Below, piece by piece: positions 9,869 through 17,681 of a DNA stretch of 64,000 bases. Made by a program: the position numbers and the translations under genes. This DNA is from Neobacillus sp. DY30 (lineage in GTDB: Bacteria > Bacillota > Bacilli > Bacillales > Cytobacillaceae), in assembly GCF_030123065.1 (NCBI RefSeq), contig NZ_CP126093.1, positions 4,222,001 to 4,286,000 on the forward strand. The letters run 5' to 3'. The first letter of the stretch is position 1. Each line of letters starts with the position of its first letter. The notes under the pieces were generated by a model. The model was not told where the DNA came from, made no database searches, and worked only from the letters and a program-made list of their open reading frames with translations.

Positions 9869-10744
9869 TTAGTCTTTATTTTGAAAGAACTTAAATTGAA
9901 TAAATGCAAAAACAATTGTAATGGCGAAAAGAACATAAGACATGGAAGATGCGACTCCCATTTGCTGCTCGATAAAGCCTTTTTCATAAATGTATTGAAC
10001 TAATGCTCTTGTTTCTGTACCAGGTCCACCATTCGTCATCAAATAAGGCTGTCCAAATAATTTAAATGAATTAATGGTTTGTAATACGACCGTTAATAGC
10101 ATTACACCCTTTAATGAAGGCAGAGTGATTGAAATGAATTGTTTCCAAGAATTTGCTCCATCCATCTTAGCCGCTTCATAATATTCATCTGGAATTTCCT
10201 GTAGACCTGCAAGAAATAAGACCATGTTAAACCCAACTGTCCACCAAATTGTTGCTAATAAGATGGATACCCAAGCAAGATTTTCGTCTCCAAGCCAAAA
10301 GATTTCTCCAACAACCCCCATTTTATGGAGAAAAGTATTTAATAAACCAGTATAAGGTTGTAAAATAAATACCCAAATACTTGCGATTACCGAAATCGAT
10401 AGGACATAGGGAAGGAAAAAGACAGAGCGGAGAAAGGTTGTTCCTTTTAATCCCGCATTAACCAACAACGCAATTCCCAAACCGACAAAAATGAGTGCAG
10501 GAGTTGAAATTAACACAAAAAGGATGGTATTCCCCAATGCTTCCCAAAAGTAACTATCCTTGACCATAGTGATGTAATTTTGAAATCCGACAAAGGATGA
10601 ATCCATTCCTAATGTCCAATCATGTAAACTTATGATAAAACCTTTAATTATCGGGTAAAGCATAAACAGACTATATACAATTAAAAAAGGGGCTAAGAAC
10701 AAATAGGCTTTCAAGTTTTCTCCCCTAAAAAATTGAAACTTCAC
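9869..10744 (-). CDS. Carbohydrate ABC transporter permease, MalF/UgpA type
   Basis: Inner-membrane permease of 291 residues, six predicted helices, starting KAYLFLAPFLIVYSLFMLYP, typical for CUT1 MalF-like subunits. The EAA loop reads YEAAKMDGANSWKQFISITLP near residue 195. The conserved MTNGGPGTET segment sits before the last helices. It forms the heterodimeric channel with the downstream permease. Its start has a GGGAGG ribosome site; the upstream gap holds a strong stem-loop that probably lowers its expression relative to the binding protein. Confidence 0.9.
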   Translation of the reverse strand: MKFQFFRGENLKAYLFLAPFLIVYSLFMLYPIIKGFIISLHDWTLGMDSSFVGFQNYITMVKDSYFWEALGNTILFVLISTPALIFVGLGIALLVNAGLKGTTFLRSVFFLPYVLSISVIASIWVFILQPYTGLLNTFLHKMGVVGEIFWLGDENLAWVSILLATIWWTVGFNMVLFLAGLQEIPDEYYEAAKMDGANSWKQFISITLPSLKGVMLLTVVLQTINSFKLFGQPYLMTNGGPGTETRALVQYIYEKGFIEQQMGVASSMSYVLFAITIVFAFIQFKFFQNKD

Positions 10745-10767
10745 GGGTTTTACCTCCCTTTATTTAA

Positions 10768-10808
10768 TAGAGGATCTCGATTTGTCTTTTAAGAATCGAG
10801 ATCCTCTA
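10768..10808 (-). other. Intra-operon stem-loop between binding protein and permease genes
   Basis: A perfect 15-bp inverted repeat (tagaggatctcgatt / aatcgagatcctcta) with an 11-base loop. On the operon (minus) strand no T-run follows it, so it is more likely an mRNA-stabilising or processing hairpin that favours the binding-protein message, as known for malE-malF type operons, than a full terminator. Confidence 0.7.
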
Positions 10809-10816
10809 TTATATTT

Positions 10817-12094
10817 TTATTTACTTAATAATTCGTTAACTTCTTTTTCCGCGTTTTCAAGTGTGTCCTTAGCATCGGACTGACCATTCATAAAAAGATT
10901 TAAATGCTTTTTAAGGACATCATTGATTGCTGATAACTTTGGTGAGTTTGGCATATATGAAACGTAGTTACCAATTTCAGAATAATCACTTCTATAAGCT
11001 AAATCTTTAAACTCAGATGATTCTAAGATTTCTGGTTTACTCGGAACATGTCCTGCTTTTGCCCAAGAAGCTGAATGTTCAGTAATCCAGTTAGCAAATG
11101 TTAAACTAGCTACCTTCTTCTCTTCTGTTTGCTTCTCTTGTTTTGGAATTACAAATAAATGTGAGTCACCCCAAGTAGCTTTTTGATCAAATATTTGGGG
11201 AATTGGTAATGCAACAAACTCAAGACCTTTATTTTGTTCTAGAGCCCCTGTCATCCATACACCATTCATATGGATAGCAGCTTTTTGAGCAGTGAATAGT
11301 TCTCCGCCGTTTTTAATGTTTTTTGGCCATAATTCGCCTTCGATCATTTCATTTAATAGATTTAGTGCTTCTAAAGATTTCTCATTATTAAAAGCTGCTT
11401 TAGTTCCGGCATCATTTAACATCTCTCCACCTTGTTGGGTGTAGAATGTCCACCACATACGCAGTGGTGAATCTCCATTAGATGTTGCCGCTAATGGAAA
11501 GGTACCAGCTGGTGAGTTTTTCTTTACTTGTTTTAAAAATTCTATAAATCCTTCTGCACCTGGTTCGATAGATGGCTTCCCATCGGCACTTAATAATCCT
11601 GCTTCATCAAGGATTTTTTTATTGGCAAACATGATAAGCGCATGGGTATCTAAAGGTATTGCATAATGTTCATTATCAATAATTGTAGCGTTTACAATAT
11701 TTTCACTAAACGTTGTCCAATCGATACTGGCATCGCTTGAAGTCTTCTCAATACTCTCTATTAATTTAGCAGATTGTAGTTCAGCAAGTTTAGAGGCATG
11801 TGCTAACGCAACATCCGGTGCCTGCTGTGACGTAACAGAAGTCCTAATTTTGGTGTAGTATTCTTCTGCCTTTAAGTTTAATAGTTCTACTTGAACCTCT
11901 TTATTTTCTTCATTAAACTTCGTAACTAATTCCTTCATGAAATCTCCGTCTCCGCCACTTAATGGAGCCCAAAAAGTCAGTTTCGTTACACCATTTTCTT
12001 CAATTGTTGAACTTTCCTCATTTCCACCACTAGAGCACGCGATAAGTCCAAATAATAATACCAGAATTAACATGAATACGCTTACCTTTTTCAT
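10817..12094 (-). CDS. Sugar ABC transporter substrate-binding lipoprotein
   Basis: Extracellular solute-binding protein family 1, 425 residues. A lipoprotein signal peptide with lipobox LIAC gives a lipidated Cys20. The mature part begins TKLTFWAPLSGGDG and contains aromatic-rich sugar-binding lobes (MWWTFYTQQGG, GVWMTGALEQ). First gene of the operon; it presents a carbohydrate to the two CUT1 permeases. Ligand specificity cannot be read from sequence; the downstream genes suggest an oligosaccharide or glycoside carrying galactose or galactonate. The gene faces a divergent regulator across 307 bases that carry repeated ATTAATACTT motifs. Confidence 0.9.
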   Translation of the reverse strand: MKKVSVFMLILVLLFGLIACSSGGNEESSTIEENGVTKLTFWAPLSGGDGDFMKELVTKFNEENKEVQVELLNLKAEEYYTKIRTSVTSQQAPDVALAHASKLAELQSAKLIESIEKTSSDASIDWTTFSENIVNATIIDNEHYAIPLDTHALIMFANKKILDEAGLLSADGKPSIEPGAEGFIEFLKQVKKNSPAGTFPLAATSNGDSPLRMWWTFYTQQGGEMLNDAGTKAAFNNEKSLEALNLLNEMIEGELWPKNIKNGGELFTAQKAAIHMNGVWMTGALEQNKGLEFVALPIPQIFDQKATWGDSHLFVIPKQEKQTEEKKVASLTFANWITEHSASWAKAGHVPSKPEILESSEFKDLAYRSDYSEIGNYVSYMPNSPKLSAINDVLKKHLNLFMNGQSDAKDTLENAEKEVNELLSK

Positions 12095-12141
12095 TTTAAA
12101 TAACCCCCTCTTTATTGACTTTCATTACACGTCTTATTATT

Positions 12142-12170
12142 ACATTAATACTTGTTATATATCAAGTATT
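12142..12170. promoter_or_regulatory. Candidate operator upstream of the sugar operon
   Basis: A palindrome AATACTTG-N8-CAAGTATT at 12147-12170, overlapping the 14-mer acattaatacttgt (12142-12155). The same 14-mer recurs at 12369-12382, right before the regulator gene, and a shorter copy attaatactt lies at 12353. This spacing between two divergent genes fits binding by the regulator at 12402. The rest of the 307-base gap (12095-12401) is AT-rich with no other recognisable feature. Confidence 0.55.
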
Positions 12171-12368
12171 TATATTATAAAAATAGATTTTTTTATCTTA
12201 TACTATTTTTTCTAATTTGAGAAAGAGTTATCCAAAAGGGCTTATTCCCTATAAAATCAACAGCCAAATAAATATCGACTATCACTTGTATATTCTTTAC
12301 AAACATATTATTATTTAATTATTGTTACAATAAAATATATATATAAACATTTATTAATACTTTTAATC

Positions 12369-12382
12369 ACATTAATACTTGT
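12369..12382. promoter_or_regulatory. Second copy of the putative operator half-site
   Basis: An exact repeat of the 14-mer acattaatacttgt found at 12142. It lies 20-33 bases before the regulator start codon, next to the ribosome site, a position suited to autorepression. Seen directly; function inferred. Confidence 0.45.
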
Positions 12383-12401
12383 AATAAAAGGGGGGAATTA
12401 T

Positions 12402-13319
12402 ATGAGAACATTACACTTAACATTAGAAGAAGCTATTGAAATTTGTAAAGTTCTGGCCCACGAACACCGAATGAAGATAATTGGAATATTAAGTGAAGGG
12501 CCTATGAACGTAAATGACTTATCTGAAAAAATCGGGATTCCTTTTTCTACAGCAGCAGTAAATGTAAAAAAATTAGAGGATGCAGAACTAATTACAACAG
12601 AAATTGTTCCAGGACGAGGCACTCAAAAAGTAAATTCGAAAAGGTACGACCGTATCATTATTAATTTGACTGAAAATGAAACCGTGCTAGAGGACATCAT
12701 ATCTATTAAAATGCCGATTGGTGAGTTTGTAAACGTAGACATTGAACCAACTTGCGGTTTATTAAGTGACACAGGAATTATTCATTCTCAGGATGATGTA
12801 CGTTCATTTTATGAACCCGAGAGGAAGCTGGCCCAACTTCTTTGGTTTAAATCAGGATTTGTGGAATATCATTTCCCTAATCGCATCCCATATGGGTCGA
12901 AAGTGGATGAATTAAACTTTTCTATGGAAATTTGTTCTGAAGCGCCCTATCACAAATTGGATTGGCCATCCGATATTACCTGCTGGGTCAATGGCGTTGA
13001 GATAGGGATGTGGACTAGCCCTGGAGATTTTGGAGGTGAAAGAGGATATTTAACACCGTCGTGGTGGGGGACAAAAAATACCCAATTTGGGCTATTAAAA
13101 AGTTGGACAATTACAAGAACTGCTAGCTTTATTGATGGCGTGAAAATATCTGACATAGGTATCGATCAACTAAAATTATTAGAAAAACCTTATATATCAT
13201 TAAAGCTAGGTGTAAAGAAAGATGCAGACAATAAGGGTGGAATGAACTTATTCGGTTCAAAATTCGGAAATTATGAACAAGATATTGTAATGACAATTAA
13301 ACATTTAAAAAAGAATTAA
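12402..13319 (+). CDS. ArsR-type HTH transcriptional regulator with a large C-terminal sensor domain
   Basis: A 305-residue regulator. Residues 1-85 form an ArsR/HTH_20 winged helix (ICKVLAHEHRMKIIGILSEG, then STAAVNVKKLEDAELI as the recognition region). Residues 115-300 are an unusual aromatic-rich domain (WPSDITCWVNGVEIGMWTSPGD) that I cannot assign but that looks beta-rich, perhaps a ligand-binding jelly roll. ArsR proteins are normally about 100 residues, so this is a fusion type. It is divergent from the sugar operon, with shared repeats in the gap, and is the likely local regulator. Start ATG 12402 has AAGGGGGG upstream. Confidence 0.8.
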   Translation: MRTLHLTLEEAIEICKVLAHEHRMKIIGILSEGPMNVNDLSEKIGIPFSTAAVNVKKLEDAELITTEIVPGRGTQKVNSKRYDRIIINLTENETVLEDIISIKMPIGEFVNVDIEPTCGLLSDTGIIHSQDDVRSFYEPERKLAQLLWFKSGFVEYHFPNRIPYGSKVDELNFSMEICSEAPYHKLDWPSDITCWVNGVEIGMWTSPGDFGGERGYLTPSWWGTKNTQFGLLKSWTITRTASFIDGVKISDIGIDQLKLLEKPYISLKLGVKKDADNKGGMNLFGSKFGNYEQDIVMTIKHLKKN

Positions 13320-13337
13320 TCATTAAAATTACAAAGA

Positions 13338-13376
13338 AGCAACCATTATTGACTTTTTAATGTCATTAATGGTTGC
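13338..13376. terminator. Bidirectional terminator after the regulator gene
   Basis: A 16-bp stem with one mismatch (agcaaccattattgac / gtcattaatggttgct) lies between convergent genes at 13319 and 13393. CCTTTTG follows on the plus strand. Confidence 0.7.
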
Positions 13377-13392
13377 TCCTTTTGTGTAAATG

Positions 13393-13674
13393 CTATTGTA
13401 TAAGTTTTAAATTAGAATTCTGCATATACCAATTTTCTTCAGGAATAATGTTAGATACAGTTAAAATAAATGATGGTATTCGTTCAACATCAAAAACGAT
13501 TGCACCTATCTTTTTTGTAAACATAAGAAAGGCATCTCCATGTGAATATGATGATAAATCATTTCCGATTTGAAGCAATGACGTCAAGACAACTTGTTTT
13601 TCTTCGGCTTCGATGTAGATTTGTGGCGAGAATCTTAAAATCCATTCATCTCCCTCAATTGAAAATCGGTACAT
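13393..13674 (-). CDS. Hypothetical small protein
   Basis: A 93-residue protein of unknown function, preceded by a good ribosome site (GGTGAGGTGtaATG). The composition is that of a soluble mixed alpha/beta protein (FSIEGDEWILRFSPQIYIEAEEKQ); no cysteine, membrane segment or known motif. The opposite-strand frame overlapping it lacks a ribosome site. It stands alone between the ArsR-type regulator and cspD. Confidence 0.6.
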   Translation of the reverse strand: MYRFSIEGDEWILRFSPQIYIEAEEKQVVLTSLLQIGNDLSSYSHGDAFLMFTKKIGAIVFDVERIPSFILTVSNIIPEENWYMQNSNLKLIQ

Positions 13675-13946
13675 TACACCTCACCCTTTATCAACCATTT
13701 TTATAAGAATATGAGGCTGATAAAATTTTATGTTTAGATAGATTTATTAATTTTGAATATTGCATGATAATACGATTTATTGGTTAAAAAAGCGCTTACT
13801 TTCCTTGACTGTCCAGAAATATTCATGTATATTAAAAGCGTCATGTATCATTAATTGAATAGTATTTATATTATCTTTGTGGTCATGATAATATTTATCT
13901 TTGGCACTTTTAACAGTGTCTTGAAAGGCTTAGGAGGAAATAGTAA
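13675..13946 (+). promoter_or_regulatory. Long upstream/leader region of cspD
   Basis: A 272-base AT-rich stretch without a gene precedes cspD. Cold-shock genes of this family usually have a long structured 5' leader that controls translation; the bases from about 13860 to 13946, ending in AGGAGGAAATAGTAA before the ATG, are the likely leader. No sequence element was identified with certainty. An AAGCGCTT palindrome lies at about 13790. Confidence 0.35.
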
Positions 13947-14147
13947 ATGCAAAACGGTAAAGTAAAATGGTTTAACAATGAAAAAGGTTTCGGTTTTATC
14001 GAAGTTGAAGGCGGAGACGATGTATTCGTACACTTCAGCGCGATCACTGGCGAAGGCTTCAAGTCTTTAGAAGAAGGCCAAGAAGTTTCTTTCGAAATCG
14101 TTGAAGGAAACCGCGGACCACAAGCTGCTAACGTAGTAAAACTTTAA
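13947..14147 (+). CDS. cspD: Cold shock protein CspD
   Basis: A 66-residue single OB-fold cold-shock domain that binds single-stranded nucleic acid and acts as an RNA chaperone. Both RNA-binding motifs are intact: KGFGFIEV (RNP1) and DVFVHFSAI (RNP2). The sequence is nearly identical to B. subtilis CspD as I recall it. Strong AGGAGG site. The gene is monocistronic, with its own terminator 18 bases downstream. Confidence 0.95.
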   Translation: MQNGKVKWFNNEKGFGFIEVEGGDDVFVHFSAITGEGFKSLEEGQEVSFEIVEGNRGPQAANVVKL

Positions 14148-14164
14148 TCTATTAATAACAAACC

Positions 14165-14193
14165 AAAGGCTGGCGTATTCCGTCAGCCTTTTT
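14165..14193 (+). terminator. cspD terminator
   Basis: Stem aaaggctggcg / cgtcagccttt with one G-U pair and a TTTTT run following on the plus strand. Confidence 0.85.
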
Positions 14194-14234
14194 CTATTTA
14201 GGTGCCTATATCTCTGTTATCTCGTTTCAAGTAA

Positions 14235-14420
14235 TCATGTCAGCCTTTTTCCATATTCTTTTAGTTTTTCCCCAACTGTACATTGTGAAATACAAAAGCG
14301 ATGGGCTAACCTTCTGCCGCCTTCCTTTTTGAACTGTTGATGAACAAAACAGCCATCACAGTATTGAACTAACAAGGTTTCAACATGACTGAACAGTTCT
14401 TTTCTGTTTAAATTTTTCAC
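14235..14420 (-). CDS. ypeQ: Small zinc-finger protein (DUF2602, C2HCIx2C type)
   Basis: A 61-residue protein with the zinc-ligand pattern CDGCFVHQQF...HRFCISQC, the signature of the zf-C2HCIx2C (DUF2602) family. Function unknown; it may bind nucleic acid or protein. It lies 21 bases downstream of the ypeP-like RNase H gene on the same strand and is likely co-transcribed. The symbol is assigned from length and position relative to B. subtilis and is less certain than the family. Confidence 0.75.
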   Translation of the reverse strand: MKNLNRKELFSHVETLLVQYCDGCFVHQQFKKEGGRRLAHRFCISQCTVGEKLKEYGKRLT

Positions 14421-14441
14421 AAGTCTACGGCACCCCGTCTC

Positions 14442-15098
14442 TTAAATGATTTGTGTCTTTGCAAATATCTCTTTTCCCTCTAAAGCTTGAGTCGCCAATT
14501 TATCTGCTTCTTTATTGTCATTTCTAGGAATCGGTGTGAATTTTGGAATGAGTGACAGTGCTTTAATTTTTTCTTCAATCCTGTCAAGCCAGGCATTGAG
14601 TACGTCCTCATAACACGGCCACTCTCCCTCCAGCTGCTTTAACACTACCTGAGAGTCCCCTTTAAATTCACAAGGCAAATGATGTACGCCCAATTCCTCC
14701 AAAATCGTCAGCGCATAATAAAATGCTGCATATTCTGCTTCATTATTTGTTTCCAATTCATCAAACACTTCATTCGCCCTAATGCGATATTTCTTTTTTC
14801 CTTGTTTAAAGAATATAACTACCCCAAGACCAGCAGTATTGGTTTCCTTTTGAAAACCGCCATCAAAATAAACGGTAATTTCATGAGGATCATCTTCAAT
14901 TTCAGTAACCAGCTTTTTCAATTCTTTCAAAATCCATGATGTCCCAACCTCATCATAAAAATAAATATCACTTGCTTTTCCTAATTTTTCAAGCTCTTCA
15001 CCCGCTTGTATTGCCAATTCCACCCCTAACCAATCAGAGGTAAATTGGATTTTTTCATTTTTTCCTGTTTTATAATTCCACTCAAGTCTATATTTCAT
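14442..15098 (-). CDS. ypeP: RNase H-like domain protein YpeP
   Basis: A 218-residue protein with an N-terminal part of about 75 residues of unknown role and a C-terminal RNase HI-like domain. The four acidic residues are present in order: YFDGGF, NNEAEYAA, KGDSQVVL and NKEADKLA. It could cleave RNA in RNA-DNA hybrids. ATG 15098 is chosen over the TTG at 15107 because AGAAAGG lies 9 bases before the ATG and abuts the TTG. It is divergent from a second RNase H-like gene 192 bases away. Confidence 0.85.
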   Translation of the reverse strand: MKYRLEWNYKTGKNEKIQFTSDWLGVELAIQAGEELEKLGKASDIYFYDEVGTSWILKELKKLVTEIEDDPHEITVYFDGGFQKETNTAGLGVVIFFKQGKKKYRIRANEVFDELETNNEAEYAAFYYALTILEELGVHHLPCEFKGDSQVVLKQLEGEWPCYEDVLNAWLDRIEEKIKALSLIPKFTPIPRNDNKEADKLATQALEGKEIFAKTQII

Positions 15099-15290
15099 GT
15101 TTTTCAACCTTTCTCAAAATATTTATAAGTTGAAAGAAAAAATCTTTTGATTTACACTATTTTACAATATGTTTAACTATCTAATCTTAGCATACCCACA
15201 TCAACAAAGTAGAAATAGGAAAAATATATTTCCTGTGTGTGGTGTTAGAGTATGATAAACTTTCAATTAATATGAACTGGAGGGTCTGCT

Positions 15291-15707
15291 TTGATTGAAG
15301 TTTATATCGACGGTGCCAGTGCTGGTAACCCTGGACCAAGCGGTGCTGGAATTTTTATTAAAGGGAATGGGACAGCAGAAAAATATTCGATTCCACTCGG
15401 CTTGATGTCAAATCATGAAGCAGAATATCATGCTTTAATTAAGGCTTTAGAAATCTGCTTAGAAAAAGGCTATTCGCATTCAGTTGTATCTTTTCGAACC
15501 GATTCAGAATTAGTGAATAAAGGTGTTGAGAAGGAATTTGTTAAGAATAAATTGTATGCTCCGCTGCTTGACCAAGCATTACAACTGTCCAAACAATTTG
15601 ATTTGTTTTTTATGAAGTGGATTCCAAGCAGCGAAAATAAAACAGCAGATGAATTAGCGCGGCAAGCAATCCGAAGAAATACATTGGGGGAAGAGAATGC
15701 AACATGA
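15291..15707 (+). CDS. ypdQ: RNase HI family protein YpdQ
   Basis: A 138-residue single-domain RNase H fold. The DEDD acids are visible: YIDGAS (Asp7), NHEAEYHA (Glu44), RTDSEL (Asp69) and TADELARQA. The start is TTG 15291 with GGAGGG 7 bases upstream; no ATG fits. Length and motif spacing match B. subtilis YpdQ-type proteins, whose in vivo role is not clear to me. It ends before a strong bidirectional terminator shared with the convergent small gene. Confidence 0.85.
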   Translation: MIEVYIDGASAGNPGPSGAGIFIKGNGTAEKYSIPLGLMSNHEAEYHALIKALEICLEKGYSHSVVSFRTDSELVNKGVEKEFVKNKLYAPLLDQALQLSKQFDLFFMKWIPSSENKTADELARQAIRRNTLGEENAT

Positions 15708-15735
15708 GATTGCTGACAAAAGCCTCCAAGGTAAA

Positions 15736-15768
15736 GCAAAAATCCTCCTTATTCAGGAGGATTTTTGC
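15736..15768. terminator. Bidirectional terminator between ypdQ and a small gene
   Basis: A perfect 14-bp stem (gcaaaaatcctcct / aggaggatttttgc) with a 5-base loop and A/T runs on both flanks, between two convergent genes. Confidence 0.9.
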
Positions 15769-16050
15769 TTATATTGCCACTAATTCTCTTTCTTTAACAA
15801 ACTTTAGGGCCGCATTTCTTGTTTGTATTTTGCTCGAAACAAGGGTTTCTAATAATGACACATAAAAACTGCCATCAAAGGTTTTCTGTGCTTTTAATGT
15901 GATCTCTATAGCAGAATTAATTAATTCATCGGAAGCATTCGTGTAGTGTTTTCCGAAATAAATAAAACCGATTGCATCCTCTTGAAATTGAAAACCTTTT
16001 CCTTCCAAGTAATGCAAGTACTCATCAACTGTCCGCACTGGCTTCTCCAT
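15769..16050 (-). CDS. Hypothetical protein (possibly DUF6123)
   Basis: A 93-residue soluble protein, TVDEYLHYLEGKGFQFQEDAIGFIYFGKHY, then a helical segment and the tail KFVKERELVAI. It resembles a small family conserved beside ypdQ/sspL in Bacillaceae, perhaps DUF6123, but I cannot confirm this. GGGATGG-type sequence lies upstream of the ATG. It is transcribed from the yuiD-like gene side, with which it may be co-transcribed (15-base gap). Confidence 0.6.
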   Translation of the reverse strand: MEKPVRTVDEYLHYLEGKGFQFQEDAIGFIYFGKHYTNASDELINSAIEITLKAQKTFDGSFYVSLLETLVSSKIQTRNAALKFVKERELVAI

Positions 16051-16065
16051 CCCTCTCCAAGCAAT

Positions 16066-16572
16066 CTAAAACCATCTACTACCCGATTTTAACTTAAAAT
16101 TCGACATTTTTCTACTATTTTTTGTGCATAAATGCCCAACTACTCCTACTAATGCCCCAAGAATGGCACCGCCGATTACTTCTTCAGGCTGATGTCCTAA
16201 CATTTCCTTCAATTTTTTTGGAGCTTCTTGTTTAAATTCCACACTTTCCTCTTTATCCACTTTTTCCATTAGATCATGCATGGAATTTACCTTTAAGGTA
16301 AGTTCACCTGTTTGCCGGCGAATTCCTTGAGCGTCATACATCACAATCAGCCCATATACAAGGGATAATGCAAAATCAAATGTTGGCAGCCCGCGCTGTA
16401 AAGCAATATAGGTAGTTAGTGTAGAAACTCCTGCTGAATGGGAGCTTGGCATTCCGCCTGTTTGAAAAAAGAGGTCTGGACGCCACTCTTTCTTTTTATA
16501 ATAATGAATTGGGATTTTTAAACCCTGTGCCAATGCAATACTTGAAAGAGCTAAATAAACACCTTTGTTCAT
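16066..16572 (-). CDS. Divergent PAP2 family (DUF212) membrane protein, YuiD-like
   Basis: A 168-residue membrane protein of the acid phosphatase/vanadium haloperoxidase-related family. The conserved motifs GGMPSSHSAGVSTL and YDAQGIRRQTGE, and the late HQPEEVIGGAILGALVG segment are all present. It probably acts on a lipid or polyprenyl phosphate, but the activity is not established. ATG 16572 is used because AGAGGTG lies at the right distance, while the GTG at 16581 is inside that site. Similar to B. subtilis YuiD (158 residues). Confidence 0.85.
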   Translation of the reverse strand: MNKGVYLALSSIALAQGLKIPIHYYKKKEWRPDLFFQTGGMPSSHSAGVSTLTTYIALQRGLPTFDFALSLVYGLIVMYDAQGIRRQTGELTLKVNSMHDLMEKVDKEESVEFKQEAPKKLKEMLGHQPEEVIGGAILGALVGVVGHLCTKNSRKMSNFKLKSGSRWF

Positions 16573-16659
16573 TTTTATCACCTCTTATCTTTATTGTTTA
16601 GAAAGTTGAGTTTTATTATTCTCACGTGGAAATACTAAAAAAATGGGAGGTGAACAGCG

Positions 16660-16797
16660 GTGAGTAAACATGGTTCAAGAAATCGCGGTGTCAAGGCACC
16701 CGGAGTAAATCCACAGGGATATGGCCAAGATGCGGAAATGACAGAAGATCCTAAGAGTAAATTAGAAAATGCGGCTAAAAAAAGCAACACTAAATAA
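16660..16797 (+). CDS. sspL: Small acid-soluble spore protein L
   Basis: A 45-residue protein starting at GTG 16660 with GGGAGGTG upstream. It begins MSKHGSRNRGVKAPGVNPQG; the GV-x-PQG block and the ending ENAAKKSNTK match B. subtilis SspL (GVTPQG ... KKSNTKR). SASP L is made in the forespore during sporulation and packed in the spore core. Position between ypdQ and ypcP agrees with B. subtilis. Confidence 0.85.
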   Translation: MSKHGSRNRGVKAPGVNPQGYGQDAEMTEDPKSKLENAAKKSNTK

Positions 16798-16804
16798 AAA
16801 TGAA

Positions 16805-16832
16805 AAGGCTGTCCCTTTTTTGGGACAGCCTT
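16805..16832. terminator. Terminator of sspL
   Basis: A perfect 11-bp stem (aaggctgtccc / gggacagcctt) just after the sspL stop. The stem loop is a T run; flanks allow bidirectional use with the convergent tatD-like gene, whose stop is 73 bases away. Confidence 0.8.
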
Positions 16833-16904
16833 AGGCTTTATGATTTAAACATATAACTTTTAATAAAAAAAGTTGAATTACATGCAATAATTGCACCAAC
16901 TAAT

Positions 16905-17681
16905 CTATATAAAAAAAAATCTTTTAGTATTGTTTCGAATTATCCTGTTTATATCGTGAATATTCATTCCTTTGATTTCCGCTATTTTACCAAGCGACTC
17001 CTTCATCATAAGGGGGTGTGTTCTTTTTCCTGAAAATTGACCTTCAAAGGGCCATGGGCCATCTGTTTCAACCATAATTTTATTAATCGAATAACTTCGA
17101 ACTAAAGTAAAGTTTTCTGGTTCTTCCATGGCAACCTCTGGAGTAATTGATACAAAGTATCCATTTGCCAGCATTCTCTCGGTTGTCCGTTGATCCCCTT
17201 TAAACCAGTGGAAATGAGCCTTGGAAACAGAATGCTTTTCGAGAAGATCACAAACAACTGGGGCATCAGAATAGACGGCATGAAGAGAGATAGGTTTTTC
17301 CCATTTTTTCGCCAGCTTTACAAATATTTCAAGCAATTCAATATAGCGGCCATAGTCTTTTTTTGTAACTTTATTTTCTGCCCTCATAAAAAATGGGAGC
17401 CCTACTTCTCCTACAGCAATCATTTTATCTTTGTTACTTCTCATCCAGTTTATTAATTCATCAAGTTCTTTTTCCGTTGGTAGCAACTGCTCTGGATGAA
17501 AACCAAATGCTGGTTTTATGATGGGATATCGTTCTGATAAAATAAGATTCCTCTTACAGGAATCGAGATTCATCGAAACAGAAACAAGTGCTTCAATGGC
17601 TTCGTTCTCTTGAGCTAGCTCGGCAATTTCAATATCATCATATTGATCTAAATGAATATGTGCGTCTATTAGCTTATCCAT
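16905..17681 (-). CDS. TatD family metal-dependent hydrolase in the thiamine-transport operon
   Basis: A 258-residue TIM-barrel hydrolase of the TatD/YabD type. The first metal motif is DAHIHLD (His8, His10), a glutamate lies in AVGEVGLPF, histidines in SLHAVYSDA and AHFHWFKG, and the final aspartate in MVETDGPWPF. TatD enzymes are DNases or phosphoesterases; a role with thiamine precursors is not established. ATG 17681 is used because GGAGG is 11 bases before it; the GTG at 17690 is too near. It overlaps the end of the ATPase gene, so it is the last cistron of the riboswitch operon. Confidence 0.85.
   Translation of the reverse strand: MDKLIDAHIHLDQYDDIEIAELAQENEAIEALVSVSMNLDSCKRNLILSERYPIIKPAFGFHPEQLLPTEKELDELINWMRSNKDKMIAVGEVGLPFFMRAENKVTKKDYGRYIELLEIFVKLAKKWEKPISLHAVYSDAPVVCDLLEKHSVSKAHFHWFKGDQRTTERMLANGYFVSITPEVAMEEPENFTLVRSYSINKIMVETDGPWPFEGQFSGKRTHPLMMKESLGKIAEIKGMNIHDINRIIRNNTKRFFFI

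Noticed and set aside
13785..13800. AAGCGCTT as a CcpA cre site upstream of cspD
   Set aside because: Only the core matches; flanking cre positions do not, and cspD is not a usual CcpA target.
16833..16907. Possible frameshifted C-terminal extension of the TatD protein at a T9 tract
   Set aside because: The protein ends NNTKRFFFI, where TatD proteins normally end; the extra hydrophobic frame has no homology I recognise.
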